Source of the DNA: Parapristionchus giblindavisi
Lineage: Eukaryota; Nematoda; Chromadorea; Rhabditida; Diplogasteridae
Reading direction: 5' to 3'
Assembly: GCA_943737045.1 (NCBI GenBank)
Contig: CALSFV010000008.1
Coordinates: forward strand, 1,178,001 to 1,242,000
DNA length: 64,000 bases
The translations under genes were made by a program, and so were the position numbers. How positions within the stretch are numbered: position 1 is the first letter of the stretch; the number at the start of each line of letters is the position of its first letter. Under the pieces are notes generated by a model that saw nothing but the letters and a program-made list of their open reading frames with translations, made no database searches and was not told the DNA's origin. This document shows, in pieces, positions 53,101 to 63,519 of this stretch.

Positions 53101-53158
53101 GCACTGGCGTCCGGAGGTCATCTTCGGATAGGGTTATGGCTAGGTCCCGACTGGGCAT
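47114..53158 (-). CDS. Eight-exon gene for a 324-aa charged protein of unknown family
   Basis: Exons in 5' to 3' order: 52,980-53,158 (ATG at 53,158; CTTACAG acceptor 16 nt upstream), 52,420-52,560, 52,239-52,360, 50,512-50,572, 50,021-50,228, 49,808-49,864, 47,460-47,536 and 47,114-47,243 (TGA). Every junction keeps phase. The N-terminus holds two copies of a motif DLxxTLSEDDLR (residues about 4-15 and 45-56). A Pro/Ser stretch (LPISPDSPP) follows, then a probable coiled coil from QLIRDLVMEIDRSKQK, a very basic Lys-rich middle (STKKNPNKSKDKKR), the block MYFNWTDADEVKAMVKIGK, a C-X2-C pair (ECELC), and an acidic tail (EDDSDEDDDD). The make-up suggests a nuclear or RNA-associated protein, but no family is named. 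Introns contain the elements at 47,657, 48,047 and 50,703 and two palindromic MITEs. Confidence 0.8.
47331..47443. mobile_element. Palindromic MITE, AGCGGAGAG family, in the last intron
   Basis: It occupies most of the 216-bp last intron (47,244-47,459) of the charged-protein gene, ending 17 bp from the donor of exon 47,460-47,536. The core reads GAGCTCTGGCCACACTCTCT with its inverse. Confidence 0.75.
47602..47667. repeat. Perfect 30-bp-stem hairpin
   Basis: CATTCTTTAAAAATAAGATT is the start of a stem that is exactly mirrored after a five-base loop (ATAAA). The right half overlaps the TTAAAG end of the tRNA-like element at 47,657, so it probably arose with that insertion. Confidence 0.85.
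47657..48016. mobile_element. TIR element with tRNA-like internal promoter, inverted orientation
   Basis: It is a copy of 37,846-38,217 in opposite orientation, sharing interior words such as CCCCCAGGGAAAGGCGCGAG. Its tRNA-like part has lost part of the A box and the B box is changed (CAAACGGGAAGTCG). It lies in an intron of the minus-strand gene. Confidence 0.75.
48047..49440. mobile_element. Foldback element with a tRNA-like unit in each arm and an inner coding frame
   Basis: The ends CTAGGGAATGGTTT and inverse are flanked by TGA on both sides (3-bp duplication). Arms of about 400 bp are near-exact inverses. Each holds a tRNA-like block with A box TGGTATAGTGGTAAGTG and B box GAGTTCGATTCCC (48,289-48,345 plus; 49,138-49,196 minus). 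The centre contains a frame at 48,700-48,957 (AQKFGNIFESPVDSSSFTRT ... EEEEVVDMLELENESDW) that looks coding and may be transposon-derived or a captured exon. It is inserted in an intron (47,537-49,807) of the charged-protein gene. Confidence 0.85.
48700..48957 (+). CDS. Frame inside the foldback element, possible captured or transposon coding sequence
   Basis: The 85-codon frame has good amino-acid make-up after its first 20 residues: SSFTRTERTLAATLYQTLRD, then an acidic run (EEEEVVDMLELENESDWSDL). It stops at TAA and is followed by TTTTCTGCAG, an acceptor-like site. It sits between the two tRNA-bearing arms. No family is recognised. It may be a remnant of a transposase or an exon carried along. 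Confidence 0.35.
   Translation: MIYTVFNSVSMCVSAKAVSVFLAQKFGNIFESPVDSSSFTRTERTLAATLYQTLRDAEATAVVIEEEEVVDMLELENESDWSDLC
49510..49702. mobile_element. Partial TIR element, 'GTATAAAATGTACTTG' family, inverted
   Basis: It matches 57,284-57,500 in inverse orientation, including GAGACAATCGAGAGGCGGGG and GCACAGTGTCATTTTCTTATG. Confidence 0.65.
50283..50404. mobile_element. Palindromic MITE, AGCGGAGAG family, intronic
   Basis: Lies between exons 50,021-50,228 and 50,512-50,572 of the minus-strand gene. A duplicated GACCCTGACTCAGGGTG sits at its right end. Confidence 0.7.
50703..52090. mobile_element. Tc1/mariner-type foldback with TA duplication, intronic
   Basis: The ends CAGTCGCGCCGGAAAGTCAG and inverse are flanked by TA. 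Arms of about 360 bp (50,703-51,065 and 51,735-52,090) are near-exact inverses, and further inner words (CCAAAAAGTCACTTTTT) are also inverted. The centre is different, with a G-rich patch (GGGGAGGGGAGGGAGGGGCG at about 51,359). No transposase frame. It occupies the 1.67-kb intron 50,573-52,238. Confidence 0.9.
52600..52742. mobile_element. Palindromic MITE, AGCGGAGAG family, intronic
   Basis: A complete copy with a long left end. It starts about 40 bp upstream (in gene direction) of the exon at 52,420-52,560. Confidence 0.75.
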
Positions 53159-53358
53159 TATCAATGGTTGTGTACTGTAAGAAATCGATAAAGACTGTAT
53201 ACTAATAGAAACGTCGTAACGAACGGAACGAAATAGGATAGGAAGAAAAAAGGAGCTGAAATGCAAAAGACGGAGACGTTGCTAGGATGCATTCGGAATA
53301 CTTTCTGCCATGCACTATCGAATCGAGAGGCACCATACATATTTGATTGCTTCCTTTT

Positions 53359-53472
53359 TAAAGGCTTACCCCAAGCTAATTTTACTACCCGCATTGATTC
53401 TCTCCTAGAAAAAGAAAGCGAGAGTGTGTGGCCAAAGCTGAGAGTTTCAAATTAGCTTTGTGTGACGCTTAA
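53359..53472. mobile_element. Palindromic MITE, AGCGGAGAG family
   Basis: It lies about 200 bp upstream of the charged-protein gene start codon, so it may sit in its promoter region. The left arm has a small deletion. Confidence 0.7.
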
Positions 53473-54339
53473 AATTTTGTTCAACGGCTGATACTACTGA
53501 AGTTATCCGTGAGCACTACAATTGTATAGCAGATGTGAAACCTTCATATAACACACAGTTAAAGATGGAGGACCACATCTTTTCCTTCCATTTCATAAGT
53601 CTGTATTAAATCTCAATATTCTTTGATATTCTTTTTCTTGAGTCTTGGATTGCGTCTTCATATCTCATTATCGCAGTTTGAGCTAATATTCTCATTATCG
53701 TTATGTAGAATAGTAATTCTTCTTCTTCCACGGGGGAACTCTAGTTTATCGACTTCAGTGTTTAGTCCAGTTCATTGCTTCATTTTGTTCTTAGTTTTAT
53801 TGTTAGTGATTTTAGTTTTCAGGTTTTTTACTGGACATGATGAGTTGTCTGACCTCATAATTTATTGACAGACTTCAAGGCATAGAGAGAGAGATACACA
53901 AAGAAGGACCAAGGAGGGATTGGCCAATACATCAATGTTACGTGTACTGACAATGAGACAGCAAACAAGTTATAACACAACTTTTATCTTAGACGATACA
54001 ACGCAACACAACGCACATAATGACTCTATCCTATTTTATAGTGATTCCCTACACTAAATAAAATCGTATTGGGAGAAGGAGACAGGGAGAAATTTATAGA
54101 TGGAGAAATGTTACATGACGTTATTATAATCGTACTTATTCATAACTTATAGAAGTAAAATTTTGATATCTTGTGGAATAAAATTCCTCACGGTATCTGT
54201 GAAATCACTGAAAATTCCTTTCACTCGTGCCATCTCCAATTCTAGCTCAGAGAGAGCATTCAAATAAGCGAATTCCATAGACAACATTGAAAGCCTTTAT
54301 GGAAACATTTTAGAAGATAACGTGAAAATTAACTTGGAT

Positions 54340-54591
54340 TCATGGATTGGATAAGGGTCTTGACATTCGTGCCAGAACAACGGTTGCATATGGAAGACTA
54401 TCTTCGCCCATTTCTAGACTAGTTTTTCTTTTCTTTCGGAAGTAGCATTCCAAAGATTCCATTCTCAAGTCTTCGCCAACAGAGAAAGATTTCGGTACGT
54501 AGAACACATCACTCTGGAAATATCGTCGTCCAACAACGATACATATACAAATTCTGTAACCTTTCGATCGACAGTTTTCTCCAAATCGACT
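54340..54591 (-). CDS. Candidate terminal exon, family unknown
   Basis: After an acceptor-like AACATCACAG, one minus frame runs 83 codons to TGA: SRFGENCRSKGYRICICIVV..., then FYVPKSFSVGEDLRMESLEC, FRKKRKTSLEMGEDSLPYA and a SRPLSNP end. The mix of charged and aromatic residues looks like coding sequence, but an overlapping frame (54,465-54,662, HHRVDLEKTVDRKVTEFVYV) is also open, so the correct reading is uncertain. No partner exon was found between here and 55,260. Confidence 0.3.
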   Translation of the reverse strand, partial: SRFGENCRSKGYRICICIVVGRRYFQSDVFYVPKSFSVGEDLRMESLECYFRKKRKTSLEMGEDSLPYATVVLARMSRPLSNP

Positions 54592-55269
54592 CTGTGATGT
54601 TGAAAATCAGGATAATGAATCAAGTATTTCGACCAGAAGTAACAGTGGAATGTACGAAACACTCATCTGAAATATAATTGATCATTCATATGGACGTTGA
54701 TAGCAGACATGTAATAGGATATCATGTAATAAAGGGGTCAAAGCTCTCTCTCTCTCTCATGCTTATCTATGATATGGCCATATATGGCTCCCTTTTCTTT
54801 CACTTTCCTGACATTTTAATCTCTTCTCTATTTACATAAAGAAAATCTTTGTACATAAAGAAAATTCATAGATCTGAGTCAGAAGAAGAGCTACAACTAT
54901 TCGCAAAAATTTCGTTCAATAAAATAGTATGGATATTCGGCGAGATATGGGAAAAAAGAAGGAACAAAGCCAATTAAACAAGAAAATAGACCAAACACTT
55001 TTTTTGCATCCCACTCCCAAGGGACTTAACCCATGTTTTTTTCCCGTTTTTCTGCTTTCTTTATAATCAGATATCAACGTTATCATCATCAAGTTATGTA
55101 TTTACTCGTTTTACTTACCGGTGCAGTTTTCCTGTGCAATCGGGCGAAACTTGCGTGATTGGCTTTCGTTCTTTGGTCTCGAAACTGTTCTTTCTTTCAA
55201 TACTAACATAGCATGTGTTCGAAAGCAATTTCACTTCGACATCCTTCTCTTGATGGATTTCAATCCTTA

Positions 55270-56800
55270 CAAGGGAATAGCCTCAGCTTGCATTTTTTAA
55301 ACTGGATGAAACTTTACATAGGCATAGCTGAACATATTGTAAGAACAAATGTGAAGTCCGGAAATCCTGGCAGGCAATAGGCGAGCCAGAAAATCGGTCC
55401 AAAGTTTTGACCCATGTTCAGTTAAGTTTCACACAGTCTGCGTCAAAACAATTTTTCGTTTCATGGTATATTCCCTGAAAGAACAGAACAAGTGGAGTGG
55501 TGGTGTAGTGGCGAAGTTTCCTCGGTATCTTGGCAACCATAGTGGGTTCGATGCCGCTATGCTGCATTTTTTTTGCATTTTTTCCAGAGGTTGGTAAATG
55601 TTCATTTTTCAATATTACAATTAAAATATTACAGTATTTACTTTATTGATCTTATCAGCTATGTGAGACAAAATATCATTTTTAAAAAGTAGTTTTATTT
55701 AGACCTTTAGGAGACTATTTCTCCATCATCAGTGAAAGTTGGATATTTGTGAGAGTTCTATAGACATCGGCACAATTGTTCTCTTTTTCTCACTCTCCCT
55801 CATTCTGACCTGAACCCCATACCAAGCCAAGAGTCCATATCTCTCTCATTCTTATTCCTATTCTCTCATTCTACGGTTGTGTTCTTGCCCTTTCTAGTAG
55901 TGTTGTTATTTCGAATAAAATCCGCGAATATTTTCGGTCGAAGAGCATTTGGCTTTTTATTCTATTTAGACTGTACTAAAAATGTATATTTATTCGAAAC
56001 TAAAATTAAGTCTCAACTAAATTTGCATTTAATCCTGACTAAATGACAATTATCCCATTGTTATTGATATGAAATGCACAACCCCTCCAAACCACTTGGT
56101 CGGAGAACAAAGAACAAAAATCAAACAAGAACAAGAAAGAACAAATTTATCATTGATCACAGTCCTCTCTCTCTCTCCCTCTGTCTGACCTGCTGTCCCA
56201 AACCTCATACCAACCCAAGAGCCGATGCATCTCTCATTCTTATTCCTCCCATTTTGTCCATCTACACTACTCTTTGGTCCACTTGTCGGCTCTCATATTA
56301 TTCATATTTTTCCATTGTAGGTAGTTAACTTTCACTGATGATGGAGAAATAGTCTCCGAAAGGTCTAAATAAAACTACTTTTTAAAAATGATATTTTGTC
56401 TCACATAGTTGATAAGATCAATAAAGTAAATATTGTAATATTTTAATTGTAATATTGAAAAATGAACATTTACCAACCTCTGGAAAAAAAATGCAAAAAA
56501 ATTTGCAGCATAGCGGCATCGAACCCACTATGGTTGCCAAGATACCGAGGAAACTTCGCCACTACACCACCACTCCACTTGTTCGGTTCTTTCAGGGAAT
56601 AGACCATGAAACGAAAAATCGTTTTGACGCAGACTGTGTGAAACTTAACTGAACATGGGTCAAAACTTTGGACCGATTTTCTGGCTCGCCTATTGCCTGC
56701 CAGGATTTCCGGACTTCACATTTGTTCTTACAATACGTTCAGCTATGCCTATGAAAAATTTCATCCAGTTTAAAAAATGCAAGCTGAGGCTATTCCCTTG
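55270..56800. mobile_element. Foldback element with tRNA-like arms, TTA duplication (PIF/Harbinger-like)
   Basis: The ends CAAGGGAATAGCCTCAGCTT and inverse are flanked by TTA on both sides. A 3-bp TWA duplication is the hallmark of PIF/Harbinger elements, so that placement is inferred. Arms of about 475 bp (55,270-55,742 and 56,323-56,800) are near-exact inverses. Each holds a tRNA-like block: A box TGGTGTAGTGGC and B box GGGTTCGATGCC (about 55,500-55,555, inverse 56,515-56,573). The centre contains a direct repeat (CATCTCTCATTCTTATTCCT near 55,838 and 56,227). No transposase. Confidence 0.85.
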
Positions 56801-57275
56801 TTAGCAATATTGTCACCAAGACGCTTCAATAATATTATATTAGAACACGAAAAAAAGTGTACTCGCGAGAACGAAATCGGATTTTTTCAAAAACCACTAA
56901 ACCACATTTCTTGAAACTTGTCAGTTCTATCGTATTTCGAAAAATCATTAGATCATGAAGCAATTTTCAACACCAAATGGGGCATTTTGGTGTATATTTT
57001 TTTCTTTTCGTTATTTTTTCATAACTCTAAACTCTCTTTAGAATGATGTATGATACGTCTAGAAAATCACTTTCATTTTTTCAGTTTTGGTAGATCGAAA
57101 ATCGATAATTCCTTACAGATATCGTGTTTAAAAAACTGACCTTTCCAATTTCAAATCAATAATATAGTAGAATGAGTTTCAATAATTATATCACTCTATA
57201 TGGTGTTCAGTAACCATTAAATCGGTGTATGTAGGACACCTGAAAGAAAGTGAAAGTTTCAGTAAACATAGGTAT

Positions 57276-57512
57276 TGTGCGTATAAAATGTACTTGCATA
57301 AGAAAATGACACTGTGCTCTAAAGAACGGAAGTCGCTCAAAGGCTAGATCTCGCCCCGCCTCTCGATTGTCTCTCCGCTGCTCTCACCTAACCCGGCTGA
57401 CCTTCGCCGCGCGCTATTTTATATATATAAAAGAGATCGTCATAGTTTCTGAACCATGCAAAACAAGAAATTCACTTCTACAAATAAAACAAGTGATTTG
57501 TATACGCTCAAT
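57276..57512. mobile_element. TIR element, 'GTATAAAATGTACTTG' family
   Basis: Left end TTGTGCGTATAAAATG and right end TTTGTATACGCTCAAT. The interior contains a GC-rich stretch (GCCGCGCGC) uncommon in the neighbourhood. Confidence 0.7.
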
Positions 57513-58552
57513 AGAAAGGGTTCAAAATAAAGATCATTGATTTGTTTGAGTGAACTTTTGAAAATAAGAAGGAGATGTTGCAGGAAATCACTTTTCAAAA
57601 CGGTTGATGGAAAATATAATTCACAATGGAATGACTTCTGTTCAAAACAATTCGTGTGGATGTTATTGGATATGTTGGAGAAGGACAGAGCGATAAATAA
57701 AAATATAGAAAAAAAGGATAAGAGTACAATCACAAAAAAAACAATTGTACTCCACATTACATTAAAAGTTTAGTATAAAAAAGTGTTAAATATAACAGCT
57801 CTTGTGTGTTGTGGAGTGCGCTTCTCTCTGTCTGGAGATGCAGACAGCGATCGATTGAAAGCGATAAGAAAGCGCGTCTCGATAGAAGGCAAAGAGAGGG
57901 GAAAGAAAAATTGATAGCGTCCAAGAAAAGAGAATGTACATCCGTTATTCAAAGCACAAGTCCTGCAGGAAAAACCCTGCTATTCAGTGATAGTATTAAA
58001 GAGAGATAGAAAAGAATCAAACAATGAATAGATAAGAGATTAAAAAAAATTATGAAAAAAACATGGAAATGTGCTTCATTAAAAGTATAGAACGTGCAAT
58101 ATAAAAAAGTTAATGCTCTGCTGCTAAACGACGAAAGGGACATTACACTATAAGGTTAGGGACGTAGTAAAGAGCAGAGGGACGGGGGAGAAGAGAGAGT
58201 AGGAAAAAGGGTTTGAGAAGAGAGAAGGAAAAGATGTCGGGTGTATGCATATGGTTGAGTGTTCTTTGGCCGCCTTTTGATGTCTAGTCATGTGTCCATT
58301 TTTCATCTTCAAGGATAGAGACCCGCAATTGTTCATATAAATCGATTTTCCACACTTTCTTTTCATTCAATTTTATGTTTTATAACAATTTTAAGAATTA
58401 TCCACATACAATCAAGAATTGGTCGAGTTATCAATTTTCAGGTTCTAATAGATCCTCCTAGCAACTTTTGAAATTACTGTTGTGCATCTCTCACCTACAT
58501 GTACATGGATCGATTTCGGAATCTACTCCGTATAGTTTGGTGCTTTCCTTGT
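57513..58552. other. No convincing gene
   Basis: Short overlapping Lys/Arg-rich frames on the plus strand (57,537-57,773; 57,806-58,009) and Phe/Leu-rich frames on the minus strand reflect purine-rich composition. No splice-consistent exon chain was found. Confidence 0.4.
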
Positions 58553-58817
58553 ATTGTCCATATAAAATGTACTTGCATAAGAAAATGACAAGCTGTATGT
58601 TAATACCGATACAACGGGCATTTACATACATACAGTTGCACTCTCTCGCCTGACTCTCGTTTTCCCCTTCTCTTCCTCTTACCTAACCCTTCTGACCTTC
58701 TCTGCGCTGATTTGATATTTTAAAAAGATCGGCACAGTTTCTGAACTATGCAAAACAGGAAATAGTCATTACGGACGCTCCATACAAAAAAAATAAAGTG
58801 ATTTTTATACGCTCAAT
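58553..58817. mobile_element. TIR element, 'GTATAAAATGTACTTG' family
   Basis: Ends ATTGTCCATATAAAATG and TTTTTATACGCTCAAT; related to 57,276-57,512 but with a diverged middle. Confidence 0.7.
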
Positions 58818-59050
58818 AAGTCTGATATGATAAATGCATTAAAATTAAATAATGCCATAAGAGAAAATATATAACATTTATCGACCTAATGACATATGAC
58901 CTGTAGGACCAGAATTATGAACATAACAAGAAACAAGGATCAGTGAATCCATCTCATATCGCTACAGATCCAGTGGACCACCGCACAGTTACATAAAGTG
59001 TTTAAATATAAAATATTGGTATATACTCGTAATGAATGATAAAAATACAA

Positions 59051-59431
59051 TTATTCTGATGTCCACTTGGGTTTTCTCTTCTCAGCAAATGCGGTCATGC
59101 CTTCCTTTCTGTCTTTGGTAGCGAATGTGGCGTGGAATATACGTCGTTCGAAATCGAGTCCCTCTTTCAATGTTGTCTCGAAGGCTCGGTTCACGGCTTC
59201 CTTAAAATATTGGATTACTTTAGATACTTAGATGACCTTACTGGTAAGTTCAGGTACTTAGTAGACATTATTGCTAAGTTCGGGTACTTCTTTCTGATAA
59301 GACCAGGAACGAAGTCCACAATACCTTAGCCATCTGCGCTATAAGAGGCGATTGATCGGCAATCTTCTCGGCAAGCTTGACAGTAGCGGGGATTAGTTCA
59401 GCTGTAGGGAAGACCTTGGAGACCAAGCCAA

Positions 59432-59513
<82 letters not shown>

Positions 59514-61571
59514 TTATTTACCTAAGATAGGTAAAAGTATAATTTAACAATAAAATAAAATGAATTGACTTGAAACATGTGAAATGGATTGATGAGACTT
59601 CGGTCAATACTATCAACCGATATATTAATCAATATGAATGTACCTCCTTAGCCTCCTTGGCACCCATTCTTTCTCCAGTCAGACAGATCTCCATAGCCAC
59701 AGACTTTCCAGCGGCACGTGTCCATCTTTGTGTTCCGCCGGCACCTGATTTACACAAGTTTAACAACAAAAACAATATTATTATTATAAATTCAATTGTA
59801 GCCTATATTATCAACTCCAACATATTGATACGTATTGATATTGATATGTAAATGAGAGATTGCATCATGAAGACCTCACCTGGAATAGTTCCGATATTGA
59901 TTTCAGGTTGGCCAAATTGTGCATTGTCTCCAGCGTAGATGATATCACACATCATTGCGAGCTCGCACCCACCGCCTGAAATTAATTATTTATGTTATTT
60001 ATTTATTCTAAGATTCAGCCTCCCTTCGACCCTCGCGCTCTCTCTGATCTGCGTATCTCGCTTGAGCTCTCTCAATTTATTCTCTACGAACTGATCACCA
60101 AACCCATCTGAAGTTCGTCGTACTGATTTTCTATTTCGCAATAATTTGCTATTTCTTTAAAAAGAGGAGCACATAGAAAGGCATTGTGGTTACTCCCGTC
60201 CCATATAAATAAGTGCATTCTATACGGTCAATACATACCGAGAGCGAAACCATTCACAGCAGCGATAACCGGCTTCTTCACGTCCGTAACTGCAGTCCAA
60301 TCTTCGAGGAATCGACAGGAAAAAGTCGATGCGAACTCTCGATTCTGCATTTCCTTGATGTCGGCACCGGCTGAAATAACGGGTCATATAACATGACTTA
60401 TATTCTTGTAAAAAAGTAAAGATAAAGGTTATCCCGTCATGCAAGGCACACGGTCCTGCGGGTGATCACTGCTAAGCGTATGATAATTCAGGGCCAATTC
60501 AGATCGGAAGGTCTACTTCTAGGCAATATTTGTTGTTCTCCAAATCAGTAATAATTTTTTTAGCATTTGAAAAAGTCTATTAAACCAGCAAAGACTGTCA
60601 CTACTCACCAGCGAATGCTCTGTCTGATCCAGTGATTATGATCGCTCCAATCGATTCGTCTTCGTCCACCTTTTGAATAACGTCACGGAGCTGAAGACCA
60701 AAGATATTACAGTATTACATCTATGCATTTGCTGACTCATAGATGGGCAGGGTACCTGGAGCTCCATTCTACAGGGGGCATCCGAACGAAAAATGGCTAA
60801 TTTTACAGGGGGTTTCCATTTTTTTTTTCAAAAATTTCACCTAAACGTCATTTTTTACAGGGGGCATTCCACAAATTTTCTAAAAGCCTTATTTTTACAG
60901 GGGGAACCCCCATGTTGGCGCCCATGTATGTGCTGACTCCATGCTCGTTTGACTTAGATTTCTTTCAGATAATAAATAATTTATATGGCCTTTTATATAA
61001 GGGCATTTTAAGATTCAGAACTAAATCTTAGAAAAATAAGATAAGTCAGGAGGTTCTCAGCGAGGCAAGGAGTAAGAAGTGGAACACTTCACACTTCTAG
61101 ATAAATATGTTTAAATTGTAAAATCGTAATCAATAGGTGATAAAGAAAGCTACGATTATTGAAGAAATATTATTCGGCACTTCTCTCTTTTTTGGCTCCG
61201 GACAATTTTGAACTCTCTTCTCTCATGCACGGTCAATCACAAAATGAGTGCTCATTTGAATTTTAAAATAATCTGGGCCAAACAAGTTCCTATTATTCTT
61301 AATGAAGTACTACCTCGTTCATGAGTTGATTGCACAGTGCATTAAGGGCTTTCGGACGATTGAGAGTGATGAGGGCAACGTTCTTCTTAGCTCCAACGAC
61401 ATCGAATTTGATCATTTCGGGAGCTGAAAAGCATGCTTATTATTGAATCTGACAAACAAGAAAAGTAATGTAGGAAAGAAGAAAGATATTCTTACCCGCG
61501 GAAAATGCTCTGATGGAAGCAGCATTGAAAACATTCCGGCACGGACCGGCGAGTGAGACTAGCTTGAACAT
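59051..61571 (-). CDS. ech-6: Enoyl-CoA hydratase, short chain, mitochondrial (ECHS1 / ECH-6 type)
   Basis: Exons in 5' to 3' order: 61,496-61,571, 61,314-61,423, 60,609-60,690, 60,239-60,370, 59,880-59,975, 59,644-59,744, 59,325-59,432 and 59,051-59,200. They total 855 nt, giving 284 aa. All sites are GT-AG and all phases fit. A TTTTCAG acceptor ends 4 nt before the ATG. The enzyme hydrates trans-2-enoyl-CoA to 3-hydroxyacyl-CoA in fatty-acid beta-oxidation and valine breakdown in the mitochondrial matrix. Residues 1-27 are basic and hydroxylated ([13 protein letters not shown]...), a likely targeting peptide. The CoA-binding [15 protein letters not shown] loop appears as FAGADIKEM. Both catalytic glutamates are present ([11 protein letters not shown] and [10 protein letters not shown]), as are [12 protein letters not shown] and the C-terminal [19 protein letters not shown]. 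The length matches ECH-6 (288). The closest recalled relative is nematode ECH-6; other crotonase-fold enzymes fit less well. Introns carry an AAT tract (59,436-59,513) and a small TIR element. Confidence 0.97.
59436..59513. repeat. (AAT)n microsatellite in an ECH-6 intron
   Basis: About 26 pure AAT units begin directly beside the acceptor of exon 59,325-59,432, so on the coding strand the polypyrimidine region is (ATT)n. Confidence 0.95.
60015..60233. mobile_element. TIR element fragment in an ECH-6 intron
   Basis: The right end AAGTGCATTCTATACGGTCA of the 'GTATAAAATGTACTTG' family ends 5 bp from the donor of exon 60,239-60,370; the left end is lost. The interior CTCTCTGATCTGCG matches 3,750. 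Confidence 0.65.
60772..60915. repeat. Four spaced copies of TTTTACAGGGGG in an intron
   Basis: The words TCTACAGGGGG or TTTTACAGGGGG start near 60,769, 60,803, 60,852 and 60,892, separated by AT-rich spacers. They are antisense to the ECH-6 gene. Each looks like a 3' splice site on the plus strand; this could be a degraded palindromic element. Confidence 0.6.
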
Positions 61572-62306
61572 ATTTCTGAAAAGACCGGCGTTTATTATTA
61601 GCAAGATATGGCGAAAAATGATCAACACAATATGGAAATCAATGAGATATTGATCAACAAGATTTGAATCAATGTGCTGTTTGCAAACGTGCAAGGAGAG
61701 GAGAATTGTCTAGAGGAGTGAGAGATGGAGGGGAGTAGGATAGTGGGTAGAGAGAGAATAGAGAAGAGTGAAAGGAGAGAGATGAGAGTTGTGCACGTGG
61801 TCGTTCTTTGAGTGATCTATGATCATGGCAGAGGAATGTTGCTAAAGACACATGTCAAGAGGCAAGAAAGAGTCATAACTTTATATCTGTTTCAGTAGAA
61901 AGTGTGACAAGCAATACATAATTAAGGCATCATAGACACATTAAGACAAAACCACAACGAGATAGTAAAGTAAAAGAAGGAGAGTCTGAATGACGGACTC
62001 CCGCAACGATTAATACGGAGTATATTATTTACATTGTATGGAAATCAGCGTGACAATGGGAAATTTAGAGAGCCAAGTATGCTAATCGGATAAACATTCT
62101 CTCTACGCCTTTTAACTATTATATATATTTATTTACCACAAGGTAAACGTGTATGAACAATAAATATTAAGCAAATGGATGAAATACAATTTTTAGGGAT
62201 AATATAAATGAGGATCAAGGAGGTAACGGAATTGAGGGGATTGAACATTTAATACAAGTATAATAATGATAACGAAGTTGTGGCCAAACTGATCAGTCAT
62301 TGATTT
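61572..62306. other. Upstream region of the ECH-6 gene, no gene seen
   Basis: From 61,690 to 61,790 the plus strand is GA-rich (GAGAGATGGAGGGGAG). No TATA-type or other promoter element could be supported. Confidence 0.4.
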
Positions 62307-62882
62307 TTAAAAGTTGATTCTGTTCTCTGGTCGGGTAAGCAACCGAGCCGCTCGCATGAAGAAACTGTTATGCCTGTATTGGAAACGAGATCTATTATTT
62401 TCAGAGGAAGCATGACTAATTGATTTTTGCCATGCATTAAAGCGTTTGTTCAATAGACGCTCAATATGGGGTGGTAGTTTACCGTGGTTAATATTCACTC
62501 TACACCATGGGACATGTGTATCTATAGATTTCTGAATGGTTTTGATGAGGAGATCATACATACTATCCGCCGAGTTCATGGTGGAAAATAAACCTGTCCA
62601 GTCTACATTTGCTAGTTGCATATTGATCAGATCATAATTGGGTGATTTATAATCCCTTTTCAGGATAAAGGAGGGAGTGGCATGATTGATTGAGAGAGAA
62701 AACTCAATTGAGTAGTGATCTGAAGTACAGAAGGGAGGACCTACTTTCGTTTGATGGATTAATTTTGGATGATTGCTTAATACAAGATCAAGAGTGTTTC
62801 CAAACTTGTGGGTAGGCTCTGTCACTAGTTGTGCAAAAATAGTTGTACTTTCAATACGCATAGCATGCTTGAAACAGTTCAT
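62307..62882 (-). pseudogene. Non-LTR retrotransposon (LINE), endonuclease C-terminal part
   Basis: A 191-aa frame contains the end of an APE-type endonuclease: VTEPTHKFGNTLDLVLSNHP followed by TSDHYSIEFSL with the catalytic SDH, then the linker typical of jockey/CR1-like ORF2 (LPPHIERLLNKRFNAWQKS). No reverse-transcriptase domain follows below 62,307, so it is 3' truncated as well as missing the N-terminal endonuclease half. Confidence 0.9.
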
Positions 62883-63519
62883 AAATTAAAATCAAATATT
62901 TCTTTCGATTCGTGTGCTATCATTCTATCCGAACAGGCTTATTACGAAAAAAACTGTAGGGTCTCCATCATTAAGAGATCATGATGAAAAACTATAAAAT
63001 ATGACAAAGAATAAATTTTTTTAAATATTTTATACAATAAAACATTGATCAATAAAAACAAAATAGTCTTTTGAACATTGCTGACAATGAGAAACAAAAT
63101 AAATTCAATTACAATATGATTAGTACCTAATTTTGACTGGTAAAAACCGATAGACTTGTACTTTATTCGCCAAAGACAATGATTTTTGATAACTTCAACG
63201 CAGTAATCATGAGTTGATCATTCAATTATCGGGAGGACGATATGATATAGACGGTGACGCAGCCAATACTTGCTTGGACGTTCTGTAAATATCTTAATTA
63301 AATATATTAAATAAATTGCGATATGTTGGCCCCAGAGTTAAAAGTCTTTCCGCAAAAGTAGTAATTTGTCCGTACTCGATATGAAATAATTAATTGTTAT
63401 GTCTTTGAGATGTGGCATTGTATTTTATGTAGTTCACCACGAGATCAATTGCGCACTGCTACTATGCTATCCTTGTAATGCATAAAAATATTATTTATTT
63501 ATTATTATTGTAACCTTCC

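Noticed and set aside
55490..55565. tRNA-like sequence in the foldback arm
   Set aside because: The acceptor ends do not pair and it occurs in both arms of a transposon; not a gene.
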